From a virus, in the IMG/VR virus record IMGVR_UViG_3300032173_000006, positions 1 through 27,628 of that record: DNA of 27,628 bases; one strand, 5' to 3'. Positions 6,797-15,185 of the stretch are shown one piece after another. The stretch's first letter is position 1. The number at the start of each line of letters is the position of its first letter. Both the position numbers and the translations under genes were made by a program. The notes under the pieces are model-generated. The model was given only the letters and a program-made list of their open reading frames with translations, ran no database searches and was not told the origin of the DNA.

Positions 6797-8196
6797 TGTG
6801 TCTCCCATGTCACCCGTTCGTACGGGTAGTTGAACCTACGCAGGACCCCTCTCAGGTTCCCGCACGATTTCACGCTGCATGTGAATGCCGCGTCTTCAAA
6901 GACTCTGACGAGAGGTTCCTTCTTGTTAGCGAACCGTCTCTGGATACGACCCCATGCTTGTTGCAGGTCGTTCGAGTTACTGAACGGAGTGACCACGTAC
7001 AGCGTGTCGAGTGAGGGCTTGTTGAGCCCCTCTCTGGCCAACTGGAACGTGCCGAAGATGGGGTTACCGTTCCGCAGGATTGCCATGCGGCTCTCTTGCG
7101 GGGTCTCCCCTGTGATCATCCCTGCACCCATGCCACTCAGGTAGTTGTAGAGCATCTCCACGTGGTTCACGCTGTGGCTGAGCACGAGTATCTGCCTGCC
7201 CTCTTCGACGTCACGAAGCAGGTGGTCGTAGATCAGGTTGTTCCGCCACTCAAGACGCCCGAGGTACGTTCGTACTCTTGGGATGCTGATGTCGTCGTTC
7301 CTGTCCACCACGAGCTTCCTGTGAGCAGGTGGCATCTCCCACTTCAGCAGGTGGAAGACGGTGTTAGGAACGAGCTCTTGAGTGAGGTTGCTGTGGATGA
7401 CCCGGCCCAAGTGGTACTGGTAGATCACCTCCAACCCGTCGGTGCGTGATGCTGTTGCGGTGAGAGAGAACCTCCTACCGTAGAACAGATCTGCACTGAG
7501 TACGAAGACCGGGGCGCTCATGTGATGCCCCTCATCGTAGAGAACCAGGCCGAACCGACGTCTGAATTCCATGGGCCACCGTCTCGCTGAGAGCGTGTGG
7601 ACCATAGACAGGACGATCGGGTGTCTTCTCCAATCATGAGTCTGTCCCTGAAGGATGCCGATGCTATCGACACCCAGGTGCCTTTCGATCTCCTCCTTCC
7701 ACTGCTCAAGTAGAGCTGTGGTGTTCACCACTACGAGTGTTGGCACCTTGAGATTGGCGGCGGCCTTCAACGCAATAACAGTCTTCCCTTTCCCACAGGA
7801 CAGGTTGAGGGTACCGCTGTAGTTGTTCATCAGGGAGTCAAACGCCTCTTGTTGCTCGGCGTCTCGGAGCTCGATGAGGTCGTCGATACGGACCTGTTCG
7901 AAGTCTGGTGGTGGCACCATCTCGAACTGGCATCGAAACTCTGGGTACTGCTCAGGCGGCAGGAAATCCCGAGGGACGATGACGTGGTTGTTCGTCTCAT
8001 CCCAGAGCTTGAGCACCTTGGGTCTTGTCCCTATGGGCTCATTGGTCTGCTCGTCCAGGATCGGTTCCTCATCGTTCAGCGTGAACGTGAGCGCCGCCTT
8101 GATCACGGAAGCGTTGACGAACCTCTTCGGCAACAACAGGTTGTTGGTGAGGTACGCCTTGTCGGGGTCCTTCTCTGTGAAGCGGCACTCCACCAT
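6793..8196 (-). CDS. SF2 DNA helicase, UvsW/XPB-like
   Basis: The protein is 467 residues. The helicase motifs are in order: a Q-rich pre-motif (LRDAEQQEAFDSL) near 110, the Walker A loop LSCGKGKTV at about 130-138, motif Ia VVNTTALLEQW, motif II DEGH at about 219-222, motif III LTATASR near 245, motif IV around ILVLSHSVNH, motif V FGTFQLAREGLN and motif VI QAWGRIQRR near 411. The DEGH box and GKGKT loop fit the XPB/UvsW/RadD-like group of ATP-driven DNA helicases, which act in recombination, fork remodelling or origin clearing. The first roughly 105 residues form an extra domain. The ATG at 8196 follows CGGAGTGTGAC. The stop overlaps the next gene. Confidence 0.92.
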   Translation of the reverse strand: MVECRFTEKDPDKAYLTNNLLLPKRFVNASVIKAALTFTLNDEEPILDEQTNEPIGTRPKVLKLWDETNNHVIVPRDFLPPEQYPEFRCQFEMVPPPDFEQVRIDDLIELRDAEQQEAFDSLMNNYSGTLNLSCGKGKTVIALKAAANLKVPTLVVVNTTALLEQWKEEIERHLGVDSIGILQGQTHDWRRHPIVLSMVHTLSARRWPMEFRRRFGLVLYDEGHHMSAPVFVLSADLFYGRRFSLTATASRTDGLEVIYQYHLGRVIHSNLTQELVPNTVFHLLKWEMPPAHRKLVVDRNDDISIPRVRTYLGRLEWRNNLIYDHLLRDVEEGRQILVLSHSVNHVEMLYNYLSGMGAGMITGETPQESRMAILRNGNPIFGTFQLAREGLNKPSLDTLYVVTPFSNSNDLQQAWGRIQRRFANKKEPLVRVFEDAAFTCSVKSCGNLRGVLRRFNYPYERVTWETQ

Positions 8197-8197
8197 G

Positions 8198-8614
8198 TCA
8201 CACTCCGAGCACTGACTTGAGGATCATGGAGACACGCTTCTCGATCACCCCACCCGAGGCGTTCGGTACTGCGACTCCAGCCTGCTTCAGCACGAAGATG
8301 ATCTCTCCTCGTATGCGTTTAGCCAACGCATCGGAATCTACCGTAGACGTCTGACCAAAATGGGGCTTGAGCCCTACCTGCGCCGCCTTTGCGTCGTTGC
8401 GTAGGTTCAACACCTCGTCGGCCAGCCGTGGTTCGATGTTGGCCTTCTCGAAGATCTGCTGCAGTGCCTCCAGGCTGGGGATGCGCTCTCCCGTTTCGTA
8501 CTTCCTGTAGCCACCCAGGCTCAGCCCTACTCGACTCGCGAAGTCCTCCTGGTCAGGCCAGCGAGACTGCTGTCTCAGCGTCGCCAGCTTCAGGTGGAAC
8601 AGATGTACGGCCAT
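8198..8614 (-). CDS. XRE-family helix-turn-helix regulator
   Basis: The protein is 138 residues when started at the ATG at 8614, which has GGAGG 5 bases upstream. A GTG four codons earlier overlaps that ribosome site and is less likely. Residues about 5-60 form a Cro/C1-type helix-turn-helix: FASRVGLSLGGYRKYETGER followed by IPSLEALQQIF, which is the classic recognition helix and following helix. The C-terminal half (VDSDALAKRIRGEIIFVLK, VIEKRVSMILKSVLGV) looks helical and may allow dimerisation. As the second gene from the divergent spacer it could control the early operon or the switch to the virion operon. DNA binding is well supported by the family; the target is inferred. Confidence 0.85.
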   Translation of the reverse strand: MAVHLFHLKLATLRQQSRWPDQEDFASRVGLSLGGYRKYETGERIPSLEALQQIFEKANIEPRLADEVLNLRNDAKAAQVGLKPHFGQTSTVDSDALAKRIRGEIIFVLKQAGVAVPNASGGVIEKRVSMILKSVLGV

Positions 8615-8642
8615 TCGCTCCTCCACTCATAACGTATGTAGG

Positions 8643-9158
8643 TTATTCCGGACGTCTCTTCCGGAAGAAGTTGAGGCCCATCTCGAAGAATCCTTCGCCG
8701 GCGCCCCACGAGCTCACCTTCAGGAACCTCTTGAACAACCCGTCCTTCGGGTTCAGTTGCAGCGGCTCCGGATTGATGGGCTGCTGTATCAGAAGTGGCT
8801 CCCCAGGTTGAGGACCATAGTCCTGCAAGATGGGCAACCGACCTCGTTGCACTTGTTGCGTCTGAGTACCTGGCGCAACAGCCATACGCACTGCGCTCTT
8901 CGCTGGAGCGATTCCAGGGCGTATGATTCTGGGTGCATGGCGTACGTCGCTTTTGACGACACCATGTGTTAGAGAGGCACATTCTCTGTTGAGGACACAG
9001 GCTTGGCAGTCTTGATCACCATATTCATGGCGAACGCCAAAGCAGCACTTGCCTCCTACGCCCTCAGCCGCAGGGCAAAGATGCTGCCCTGTGAAGTGAG
9101 CACAGTCCGGGTGCCTATCACCATTCAAACATTCTCCAATCAGAACCTCTTCGCTCAC
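8643..9158 (-). CDS. Cys-rich small protein, first gene of the leftward operon
   Basis: The protein is 171 residues, starting at GTG 9158, which has AGGAGGT 7 bases upstream. The N-terminal 60 residues hold many Cys and His: ECLNGDRHPDCAHF, HLCPAAEGVGGKCCFG, DQDCQACVLNREC. This probably forms one or two zinc or iron-sulfur sites. The middle is Pro/Gln-rich and likely unstructured. The C-terminus is aromatic and basic (LFKRFLKVSSWGAGEGFFEM, then FFRKRRPE), perhaps an amphipathic helix. No family was recognised. Being first in the operon it is probably expressed early, and could be a host-takeover or regulatory factor, but this is a guess from position. Confidence 0.72.
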   Translation of the reverse strand: MSEEVLIGECLNGDRHPDCAHFTGQHLCPAAEGVGGKCCFGVRHEYGDQDCQACVLNRECASLTHGVVKSDVRHAPRIIRPGIAPAKSAVRMAVAPGTQTQQVQRGRLPILQDYGPQPGEPLLIQQPINPEPLQLNPKDGLFKRFLKVSSWGAGEGFFEMGLNFFRKRRPE

Positions 9159-9273
9159 GGGCTAACCTCCTGTGGTTTTGGGTTTAGGTTCAGGATACTT
9201 ATGACGTGGTTGGTGGGGGTTTTTCGATTGACCAGAACAGCCCGCCACCGTTACGTTCCAGCGTGAGGACTGC
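9159..9273. promoter_or_regulatory. Divergent spacer between replication and virion operons
   Basis: These 115 bases separate the GTG at 9158 (leftward) from the ATG at 9274 (rightward), so promoters for at least one operon should lie here or inside the flanking genes. Ribosome sites are clear: AGGAGGT for the leftward gene and GAGG 5 bases before the rightward ATG. The plus strand has regularly spaced G-tracts at 9174-9194 and again at 9208-9219. No convincing -35/-10 pair of bacterial sigma-70 type was found. The phage may use other promoter signals. Confidence 0.5.
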
Positions 9274-10848
9274 ATGAAGAAGCTCAAGACCGCAGGGATT
9301 GCTGACAGCCTGGGAAGATCAGCCGGGAAGGGTCTTTTGGAGGGTGTTCGAGAGAACATTCGCCCCCTTCTCGAAGAAGAACTGGGCCCCTTCTGGTCTC
9401 GACTTCACAAAGAGCTGCCCGGTACAGCCCGTGAGACCGTGCGCGCCGGCGCTGAAGAGGCCAAGGACCTCGGAGCTCGAGCAATCAAGGCTGTGAGCCT
9501 GCCCGCCGGGCTCGGAGCTGCCGCAGGTGCCGCTGCTGCTCCTGAAGGTGAACGAGGTAGTGGCGCTCTCCGTGGTGCAGCAGGTGGTGCAGCAGGTGGC
9601 CTGACCGGGGCAGCATGGGGTAGAGGCACAGGGAACATCAGCAAAGTACTTCCCGCAGCCGGCAGTTTGCTCGGGGGTGTTGCAGGTGGTGCCACCTTGA
9701 GAGAGAAGAAAGCTCAGATCCGTAGTCAGGAGAAGCCCATGAAGAACAAGTACGCTGGCGTGACCCTGGATTGGTACGACGACAAAGGTGCCACGCTGAA
9801 GACCAAGTTCCCGGCCGCCTCGGCTCTCCCTGACATCATCAAGGAAGCCGACGTGCGCCCGATGGAGAAGCTGGCGAACGAGGACTTCGCTCTCGTTGCG
9901 ATCGACTCTGGCCACGTGATGCGGAAGTTCGCATGCCACGATCCGGGCACCACAGCGATGTCAGTCATTTACTTCATGGAGCATGGTGACAAGCTACCCG
10001 AAGGTGCTCAGAAGATGGCTGCGGCCAACTTGGTCGACGCTTGCAAGCAGTTCGAGTTGAAGCCGCCGGCGGTGATGGAGAAGATGGCCGGAAAGGCTGC
10101 TCCGAAGGAGAAGGTTGCCGACATCACCGGCAAGCGTCCAGCGCCAAAGATGAAGGTTGCCAGCTCGAACGATCCGGGCGACTACGCGGTGGTGCTGCCT
10201 GATGGCCGTCGCTTCTACCCAATCCACACGTGGGACCTCGTGAAGAAGGCCGAGGACTACTTCCAGGACAAGCGGAACCGCATGCAACCAGAGATTCGCC
10301 GGCAGTACGCGGTGAAGCTGGCCGCCAAGGCGTACACCATTGGCTACCCCGTCGACCCCGAGATTCTCGACGCCGGCGCCACCGAGTGGGCACCGAGCGG
10401 TCACCTGAAAGCTGCGGTCGAGATGAGGAAGATCGCCTGCCAGCCTGGCAATGATCGCCGATTCCTCGACGAGCTCTTCGAGAAGCGTGCATCGTTGGAG
10501 CCGGGTACCTACGCTGAAGTGTTGCGAAGGTTCGACGTGAAGCACGGGCTCGATCGTGGCTGGGACCACGTCATCCTCGATCCGTGGGCTTCGACCTTCG
10601 GCATGAACAAGCAAGCTGACGTGGTGTGGGAGGATGGAAACGACCGCGTGACCAACGACCAGCTCGTCAGCCTAGCGCAGAACCACCTGCCCAGGCTTCG
10701 TCAGATCCTGACCGAGAGCATGTGCAAGGAGTTCCTGAAGGACCCAGCAGGCATCTTCGAGTCGATGCCACTGCCCCAGAAGAAGATCATCTCCCGCCTG
10801 GCCTCGGACCATCCTGAGAACAGCGAGATCACTCAAGCGGTTGTCTAG
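9274..10848 (+). CDS. Gly/Ala-rich two-part protein of unknown function, probable virion protein
   Basis: The protein is 524 residues, with an ATG preceded by GTGAGG. Residues 1-70 are charged and helical. Residues about 75-150 are extremely Gly/Ala-rich, with glycine-zipper-like runs (GAAGGAAGGLTGAAWGRG, GSLLGGVAGG), which could form a membrane-active or packing helix. From about residue 156 (MKNKYAGVTLDWYDDKG) a more ordinary globular part begins. A second start for it is possible at ATG 9739, which has AGGAG 6 bases upstream and would give a 369-residue product. The globular part repeats a short K-hydrophobic-A motif about seven times (EKLAN, RKFAC, EKMAG, EKVAD, MKVAS, RKIAC, VKLAA). As first gene of the portal-containing operon it is probably a virion or assembly protein. 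No family was recognised. Confidence 0.8.
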   Translation: MKKLKTAGIADSLGRSAGKGLLEGVRENIRPLLEEELGPFWSRLHKELPGTARETVRAGAEEAKDLGARAIKAVSLPAGLGAAAGAAAAPEGERGSGALRGAAGGAAGGLTGAAWGRGTGNISKVLPAAGSLLGGVAGGATLREKKAQIRSQEKPMKNKYAGVTLDWYDDKGATLKTKFPAASALPDIIKEADVRPMEKLANEDFALVAIDSGHVMRKFACHDPGTTAMSVIYFMEHGDKLPEGAQKMAAANLVDACKQFELKPPAVMEKMAGKAAPKEKVADITGKRPAPKMKVASSNDPGDYAVVLPDGRRFYPIHTWDLVKKAEDYFQDKRNRMQPEIRRQYAVKLAAKAYTIGYPVDPEILDAGATEWAPSGHLKAAVEMRKIACQPGNDRRFLDELFEKRASLEPGTYAEVLRRFDVKHGLDRGWDHVILDPWASTFGMNKQADVVWEDGNDRVTNDQLVSLAQNHLPRLRQILTESMCKEFLKDPAGIFESMPLPQKKIISRLASDHPENSEITQAVV

Positions 10849-10856
10849 GAGATCTG

Positions 10857-11729
10857 ATGGAAGCGGGGATGGCAAAATGGGGCCTGGACATTACGAAGGC
10901 CCCGGCTCCTGTGCAGGCGTCGCTGGAACCCATCATCCGGTTCTTCAGCTTCCATGACGCTCATCCAGTGGCGCTCACTCTCGTGCTGATGGAGAAGTTC
11001 GGCACCGAGTGGTTGGAGTGGGAGCCTGACACTCTGAAGAGAGAGATCCTCACCACCTTCAGAGCAACCTCTGTCAGCGAGCACAACTGGCAGAAGATTC
11101 AAGCTGTGCGCGTGCTCACTTCAACAATGGGCTTTTGGAGCGAGTGGCACATCTTCGAGAAGATCATCCAAGCCCTGAACAATAACGTACCAAGATTCGA
11201 CATCACGCAGCGCTGTACTCTCTCGCAGCTCATGGCCGGGGTCGACATCGCGAATACGATTCGAAAAGAGACCTACGGTGATGAGCCTCAGAGATACGTT
11301 GCTGCTTGTGCCCTCGACGAGGGAGTCGTCTACCTCCCGACTCCATTGGATTTTGCCAAGGGAGTCCTCTCCGAACCGACCTACCACTGCAAAGTCTGTG
11401 GAAACGTCGACACCGACGACCTCGACGGACGATGTGACTTCTGCACCGGAAGGTTCGCTGACGAACACCCCCTTAACATGAAGCCTCATCCCGATGTGCA
11501 TGCGAGTGCGGGGAATAACGTCGAGCGCTTTCTGTTGAGAGATCCAGCACCAGTTGAGAAGAGGTACTCTGAGCTCAAAGAGAAAGGGCCGGAGGCACTC
11601 AAGCTCGAAGAGAACAAAACAGAGGATGTCCAGGCAGCGAAGCTCGTGGTAGCGTATGACTACATGCAGAAGCGGAATCGCGAACTGGCAGAACAACTCG
11701 AGGAATTGAAGTCGTGGGTGACCCACTGA
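10857..11729 (+). CDS. Zinc-ribbon protein of unknown function in the virion operon
   Basis: The protein is 290 residues, with its ATG after TAGGAGATCTG just behind the previous stop. The N-terminal half is helical and aromatic (ASLEPIIRFFSFHDAHPVAL, FGTEWLEWEPDTLKREIL, NWQKIQAVRVLTS). A four-Cys zinc ribbon lies near 180-200 (YHCKVCGNV ... GRCDFCTG). The C-terminus is a charged helix, probably coiled coil (DYMQKRNRELAEQLEELKSW). Its end overlaps the next gene by 16 bases. The position, two genes before the portal, suggests a head or packaging role, but no signature of terminase or head-completion protein was seen. Confidence 0.78.
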   Translation: MEAGMAKWGLDITKAPAPVQASLEPIIRFFSFHDAHPVALTLVLMEKFGTEWLEWEPDTLKREILTTFRATSVSEHNWQKIQAVRVLTSTMGFWSEWHIFEKIIQALNNNVPRFDITQRCTLSQLMAGVDIANTIRKETYGDEPQRYVAACALDEGVVYLPTPLDFAKGVLSEPTYHCKVCGNVDTDDLDGRCDFCTGRFADEHPLNMKPHPDVHASAGNNVERFLLRDPAPVEKRYSELKEKGPEALKLEENKTEDVQAAKLVVAYDYMQKRNRELAEQLEELKSWVTH

Positions 11730-12529
11730 GCACACAATCCCTGGAGGCGTTCGCTGACGAACTCCAGAAGATGTCAGGCGCTGCGGACTTCCTCCGACAG
11801 GCCGGTCAGAAGTTGTTCTCCGGCGGCATCCAGAAGCCACTGAAGATGGGGCTGTCGGGCCTGGGCCGTATCGGCAAGGGCACCAAGACGCTACTCGGCG
11901 GCTCTGAGAAGATGGTGAACCGCGTCATGCACCCTATCGAAGGGCTGCGTGAAGGCTGGCGTGAATCCTCACCGCTCCCCGAGCTTGCTCGGAGGGCTAA
12001 AGAAATGGGCTTCGGTTCTCCTCAAGCGGCAGCTACAGCGTTGAAGTCCAACCCCAAGGCGTACAAGAAGCTGATGGCTGGTGCAGGAGAGCACCTGCTT
12101 GCTCCAACTGCTGATGCAGGTGCCCTTCGCAGAACTGCTGAGACTCTTTCTCGTAGTGGTTGGACTGGCGCCGGCGCTGGCACCAAGTACCTGCCTGTCG
12201 GCAGCAAGAGTCTCACTGTCGGTTTCGCGGGCATGGGCATCCCCGGTGTGGTGAATGCCGCCAAGCCGTCACCAACTGGGGAAGGTTCGACTGCGGAGAT
12301 GGGCCTTGGTGAGGGCGCTATGGGGCTGGCCAATGTACTGGCCACAGGAGGAGGGATCGGTCTCCTACCAGCTACGGTTGGCATTCTTGGAGCTCGAGCA
12401 GTTGGTTCTCGGCTCGGACGTGTTATAGACCGGATGCGAGCAGGGGCGAATGTTCGTCAAGCAGTCAATGCCCCTTCTCCGACTGAGGCCTCCGAGCAAC
12501 TGGAGAACGTCCAGAGGTACTACGGATGA
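11714..12529 (+). CDS. Gly-rich probable virion protein with N-terminal AFxDEL motif
   Basis: The protein is 271 residues, starting at GTG 11714 inside the end of the previous gene, with GAGGAA 9-10 bases upstream. The first 25 residues contain EAFADELQKMSGAADF. Nearly the same motif opens the gene after the portal (14550). The rest is rich in Gly, Ala and Pro. Segments such as VGFAGMGIPGVVNAA and LATGGGIGLLPATVGILGAR (about 205-240) are hydrophobic enough for a membrane or buried helix. The C-terminus is helical and polar. The stop overlaps the portal start as ATGA. An internal virion or ejection protein is a reasonable guess; no family was recognised. Confidence 0.75.
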   Translation: MGDPLSTQSLEAFADELQKMSGAADFLRQAGQKLFSGGIQKPLKMGLSGLGRIGKGTKTLLGGSEKMVNRVMHPIEGLREGWRESSPLPELARRAKEMGFGSPQAAATALKSNPKAYKKLMAGAGEHLLAPTADAGALRRTAETLSRSGWTGAGAGTKYLPVGSKSLTVGFAGMGIPGVVNAAKPSPTGEGSTAEMGLGEGAMGLANVLATGGGIGLLPATVGILGARAVGSRLGRVIDRMRAGANVRQAVNAPSPTEASEQLENVQRYYG

Positions 12530-14553
12530 TTGACGCCCTAACATTCGGCCCGGCTGGCGGCCTGCGGTTCTCGAGGAACACTGGCCGTTCCATGACCAGC
12601 GAGGCCTTGGGGGCTATTCGCTATCCGTCGCCGTTCTTCGACATCGCGCACACCTACTTGCCGTCGTCGTTCAAGACGATGCTCCGGTGGTGCCGCTACT
12701 ACTACCTGACGAATCCACTCGTGAATGCCGTCTGCACGAAGATGGCTGAGTACTCGGTCACCGATCTCATCTTCGATTCTGAGAACGAGCCTCTTCGCAG
12801 GCAGTGGGAGTACTGCTTCAGCACCGTTCTCAACTACAAGAAGTTCGAGGTGGAGGTCGGTCTCGACTACAACACCTACGGGAACGCCTTCGTCTCCTTG
12901 TCCTTCCCGTTCCAGAAGCTGCTCATCTGCAAGCACTGCCACAACATTGCCCGCATCGAGAAGCAGAAGTACATCTTCCGGGAGTACAAGTTTATTGGTG
13001 AGTGCCAGAAGTGCGGCAACCATCAAGAGTTCCAGGTCCGCGACCACTACATCCGATCGATTCGAGACATCCGGTTGGTGCGTTGGAACCCCGAGTACAT
13101 CACGGTCCAGCACAACGAAGCCACTGGAGAGAGTCGGTACTACTACGTCATCCCGCCGATGCTGGCGAACGACGTACGTATGGCCAAGCGCCACATCATC
13201 GAGCGCATCCCGCAGGTCTTCATGGAAGCACTGCGGCAGAACAAGGCCCTGCTCTTCAGTCGAGACAACATCTACCACATGAAGCGCCCCACCATCGCCC
13301 AGAAGGACAAGGGCTGGGGCATGCCAATGATCCTGCCGGTGTTGAAGGACGCCTTCTACCTGCAGGTTCTTCGCAAGGCGCAGGAAGCCATCGCCGTCGA
13401 GCACATCGTTCCACTCCGGCTGCTCTTCCCCCAGACAGCTTCTCCTGATGCGAGTGTCTACTCGACAGTCAACCTGACCCAGTGGCGCGACAAGATCGAG
13501 CAGGAGATCGTGCGCTGGCGCCTCGACAACAACTACATCCCGCTCCTCCCCATCCCCGTCGGGCAGCAGACACTCGGCGGTGACGGTCGCGCCCTCATGT
13601 TGGCGCAGGAGTACCGGGTGTGGTCGGAGCAGATCATCGCCGGTATGGGCGTGCCAATCGAGTTCGTCTACGGCGGTATGCAGTTCTCGGGCTCGAACGT
13701 CTCGATGCGAATCCTCGAGAACCACTTCCTCGACCAGAGAACCCAGCGGAAGCAGCTCGCCACCGACTTCATCATGCCCAACATCGCAGCATTCATGGGC
13801 TGGGAGACGGTGCCGTGCCACTACAAACGGTTCAAGATGGCCGACGATCTGCAGCGCAGCGCGCTGTACCTGCAGATGAACCAAGCCGGCAAGCTCTCTG
13901 ACAAGTCGATGCTCGAGGACATGGACTGGGATTCCGTCAAGGACGCCGAGATCATCTCCGTCGAGCAGAAGCGAGTGCTGGAGAACCAGCGCTCGCAGGC
14001 GCTTGCTCAGGCGGGCATTCAGGGTGAGGCCCAGCTCGTCCAGATCAAGTACCAGACCCGCGCTCAGAAGATCATGATGGAGCAGCAGGTCAGTGGTATC
14101 GACCCGAACGACCAGAAGATGCTCCAGCAGCAGGGCATGCAGGCAGCAGGTCAACCCGGCGTAGCCAGCCCGTCAGCGGTAGGCGCTCAGCAGAACGCGC
14201 AGGTCGGCCAGATGAATCAGGCGGGTCAGGTTCCCCCAATGGAACTGCCGCAAGGTCAAGAGCAGGGTCAAGACCAACCAGCCATGGCCGCTGGTGAGTC
14301 ACCGCTCGTTGCCAGCCAGCCGGCGCAGATGGACATCTTCACGGTGGCCAACCAAGTCGTAGGGTGGCTCAACCAACTGCCCGAGCATGAGAAACAGAAG
14401 AACCTCGTGCAGATGCAGAAGATGAATCCGCAACTCTACTCAATGGTTCTGCAGCTCTTGCAGCAGAGCCGTGGGGCCAACAAGAACTCGGCTGGTATGC
14501 CGCTCCCTGAGCAGCGTCCTCCGATGCGGGGCCCGGAGGCAGCGTCAGTATGA
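12526..14553 (+). CDS. Portal protein with inserted zinc ribbon
   Basis: The protein is 675 residues. It should form the dodecameric ring at the capsid vertex through which DNA passes. Portal-like features: an N-terminal clip/wing region with LRWCRYYYLTNPLVNAVC; the core DIRLVRWNPEYITV; a long helical stem part IEQEIVRWRLDN; the IIAGMGVPIEFVYGG strand-turn before MRILENHFLDQRTQRKQL; and a Gln-rich C-terminal tail from about residue 510. Unusually, residues 135-163 carry a zinc ribbon (C135-K-H-C138 and C160-Q-K-C163) followed by HQEFQVRDHY. The C-terminal 160 residues are Gln/Pro/Gly-rich and probably form the barrel end or are disordered. Both ends overlap neighbours (ATGA at start and stop), showing tight coupling with the Gly-rich proteins on each side. 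Confidence 0.85.
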   Translation: MIDALTFGPAGGLRFSRNTGRSMTSEALGAIRYPSPFFDIAHTYLPSSFKTMLRWCRYYYLTNPLVNAVCTKMAEYSVTDLIFDSENEPLRRQWEYCFSTVLNYKKFEVEVGLDYNTYGNAFVSLSFPFQKLLICKHCHNIARIEKQKYIFREYKFIGECQKCGNHQEFQVRDHYIRSIRDIRLVRWNPEYITVQHNEATGESRYYYVIPPMLANDVRMAKRHIIERIPQVFMEALRQNKALLFSRDNIYHMKRPTIAQKDKGWGMPMILPVLKDAFYLQVLRKAQEAIAVEHIVPLRLLFPQTASPDASVYSTVNLTQWRDKIEQEIVRWRLDNNYIPLLPIPVGQQTLGGDGRALMLAQEYRVWSEQIIAGMGVPIEFVYGGMQFSGSNVSMRILENHFLDQRTQRKQLATDFIMPNIAAFMGWETVPCHYKRFKMADDLQRSALYLQMNQAGKLSDKSMLEDMDWDSVKDAEIISVEQKRVLENQRSQALAQAGIQGEAQLVQIKYQTRAQKIMMEQQVSGIDPNDQKMLQQQGMQAAGQPGVASPSAVGAQQNAQVGQMNQAGQVPPMELPQGQEQGQDQPAMAAGESPLVASQPAQMDIFTVANQVVGWLNQLPEHEKQKNLVQMQKMNPQLYSMVLQLLQQSRGANKNSAGMPLPEQRPPMRGPEAASV

Positions 14554-15155
14554 ACAAGATCATGATGCAGGCTTTTTACGATGAGCTGATGAAGATCGCA
14601 GCGGACTTCTCTCTCGTTGGACCCGAAGCGATTGGCGCCCATGGGATTCAAGGGATGCAAGGCAAACTGCCGGAGGGGTTCCAGGCTGGCCCGTCCTACG
14701 GTCAGTTCATGAAGCAGCGTGAGGCGACTCACCAGTCTCAGCTCCAGGCCTCGACTGCCCGTGAAGCCAAGATGAACTCGATGCTTCAGAGCGGGGAGTG
14801 GAATCCCGCCACTCACACCGTGAATGCAGAGGGCAACTTGATTCCCAAGAAGCCCATGGCTGTTCCGAGTCGAGCATCTCGCACAGCCGTAACATCAGTG
14901 ACGGGTGGTAGGCCAGTAGCACAGGCGGCAGGTCCTGGTAGCACGCAGATCCTCCACGGAGCGGCTGCTGGTGCCCCGAGAGCAGCGGCCGGAGCTGCTG
15001 AGCATGCAGGAGCTGGTATGATGGGCCGACTGGGGCGCATCGGCAGCAAGATGCGTGGTGCAGGCAAGATGGGTCTTGGCCTTGCGGCTATGGGCCTGGC
15101 TGGTGGCGTTGGCGGCGCGATGGGATCCCATCAAAGCCAGCCGGCGATGGGCTAA
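14550..15155 (+). CDS. Gly/Ala-rich probable virion protein with N-terminal AFxDEL motif
   Basis: The protein is 201 residues, its ATG overlapping the portal stop. It opens with MNKIMMQAFYDELMKIAADF, whose AF-DEL-K...AADF core matches the start of the protein before the portal. The middle (60-120) is polar. Residues about 130-195 are Ala/Gly/Met-rich (GAAAGAPRAAAGAAEHAGAG, GLGLAAMGLAGGVGGAMG), with a probable membrane-active helix at the end. Its stop is followed after 2 bases by a hairpin. Internal virion or DNA-ejection protein is one possibility; function is not known. Confidence 0.75.
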   Translation: MNKIMMQAFYDELMKIAADFSLVGPEAIGAHGIQGMQGKLPEGFQAGPSYGQFMKQREATHQSQLQASTAREAKMNSMLQSGEWNPATHTVNAEGNLIPKKPMAVPSRASRTAVTSVTGGRPVAQAAGPGSTQILHGAAAGAPRAAAGAAEHAGAGMMGRLGRIGSKMRGAGKMGLGLAAMGLAGGVGGAMGSHQSQPAMG

Positions 15156-15157
15156 AA

Positions 15158-15175
15158 AGAGGCCGCTGGGCCTCT
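15158..15175 (-). terminator. Bidirectional-looking hairpin terminator between convergent genes
   Basis: A perfect 7-base stem (AGAGGCC and GGCCTCT) closes a 4-base GCTG loop. On the minus strand it is followed by TTTTT, giving a Rho-independent terminator for the small zinc-finger operon that ends at 15186. On the plus strand the stem is preceded by an A-tract but lacks a U-tract after it, so it may only weakly stop the virion operon. Confidence 0.75.
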
Positions 15176-15185
15176 GCTCCTCCTC

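Noticed and set aside
12538-14154. A 538-codon open frame on the minus strand within the portal gene
   Set aside because: It is rich in Leu, Val, His and Asp with no domain, runs antisense to a recognisable portal protein, and has no fitting ribosome site or neighbour on that strand.
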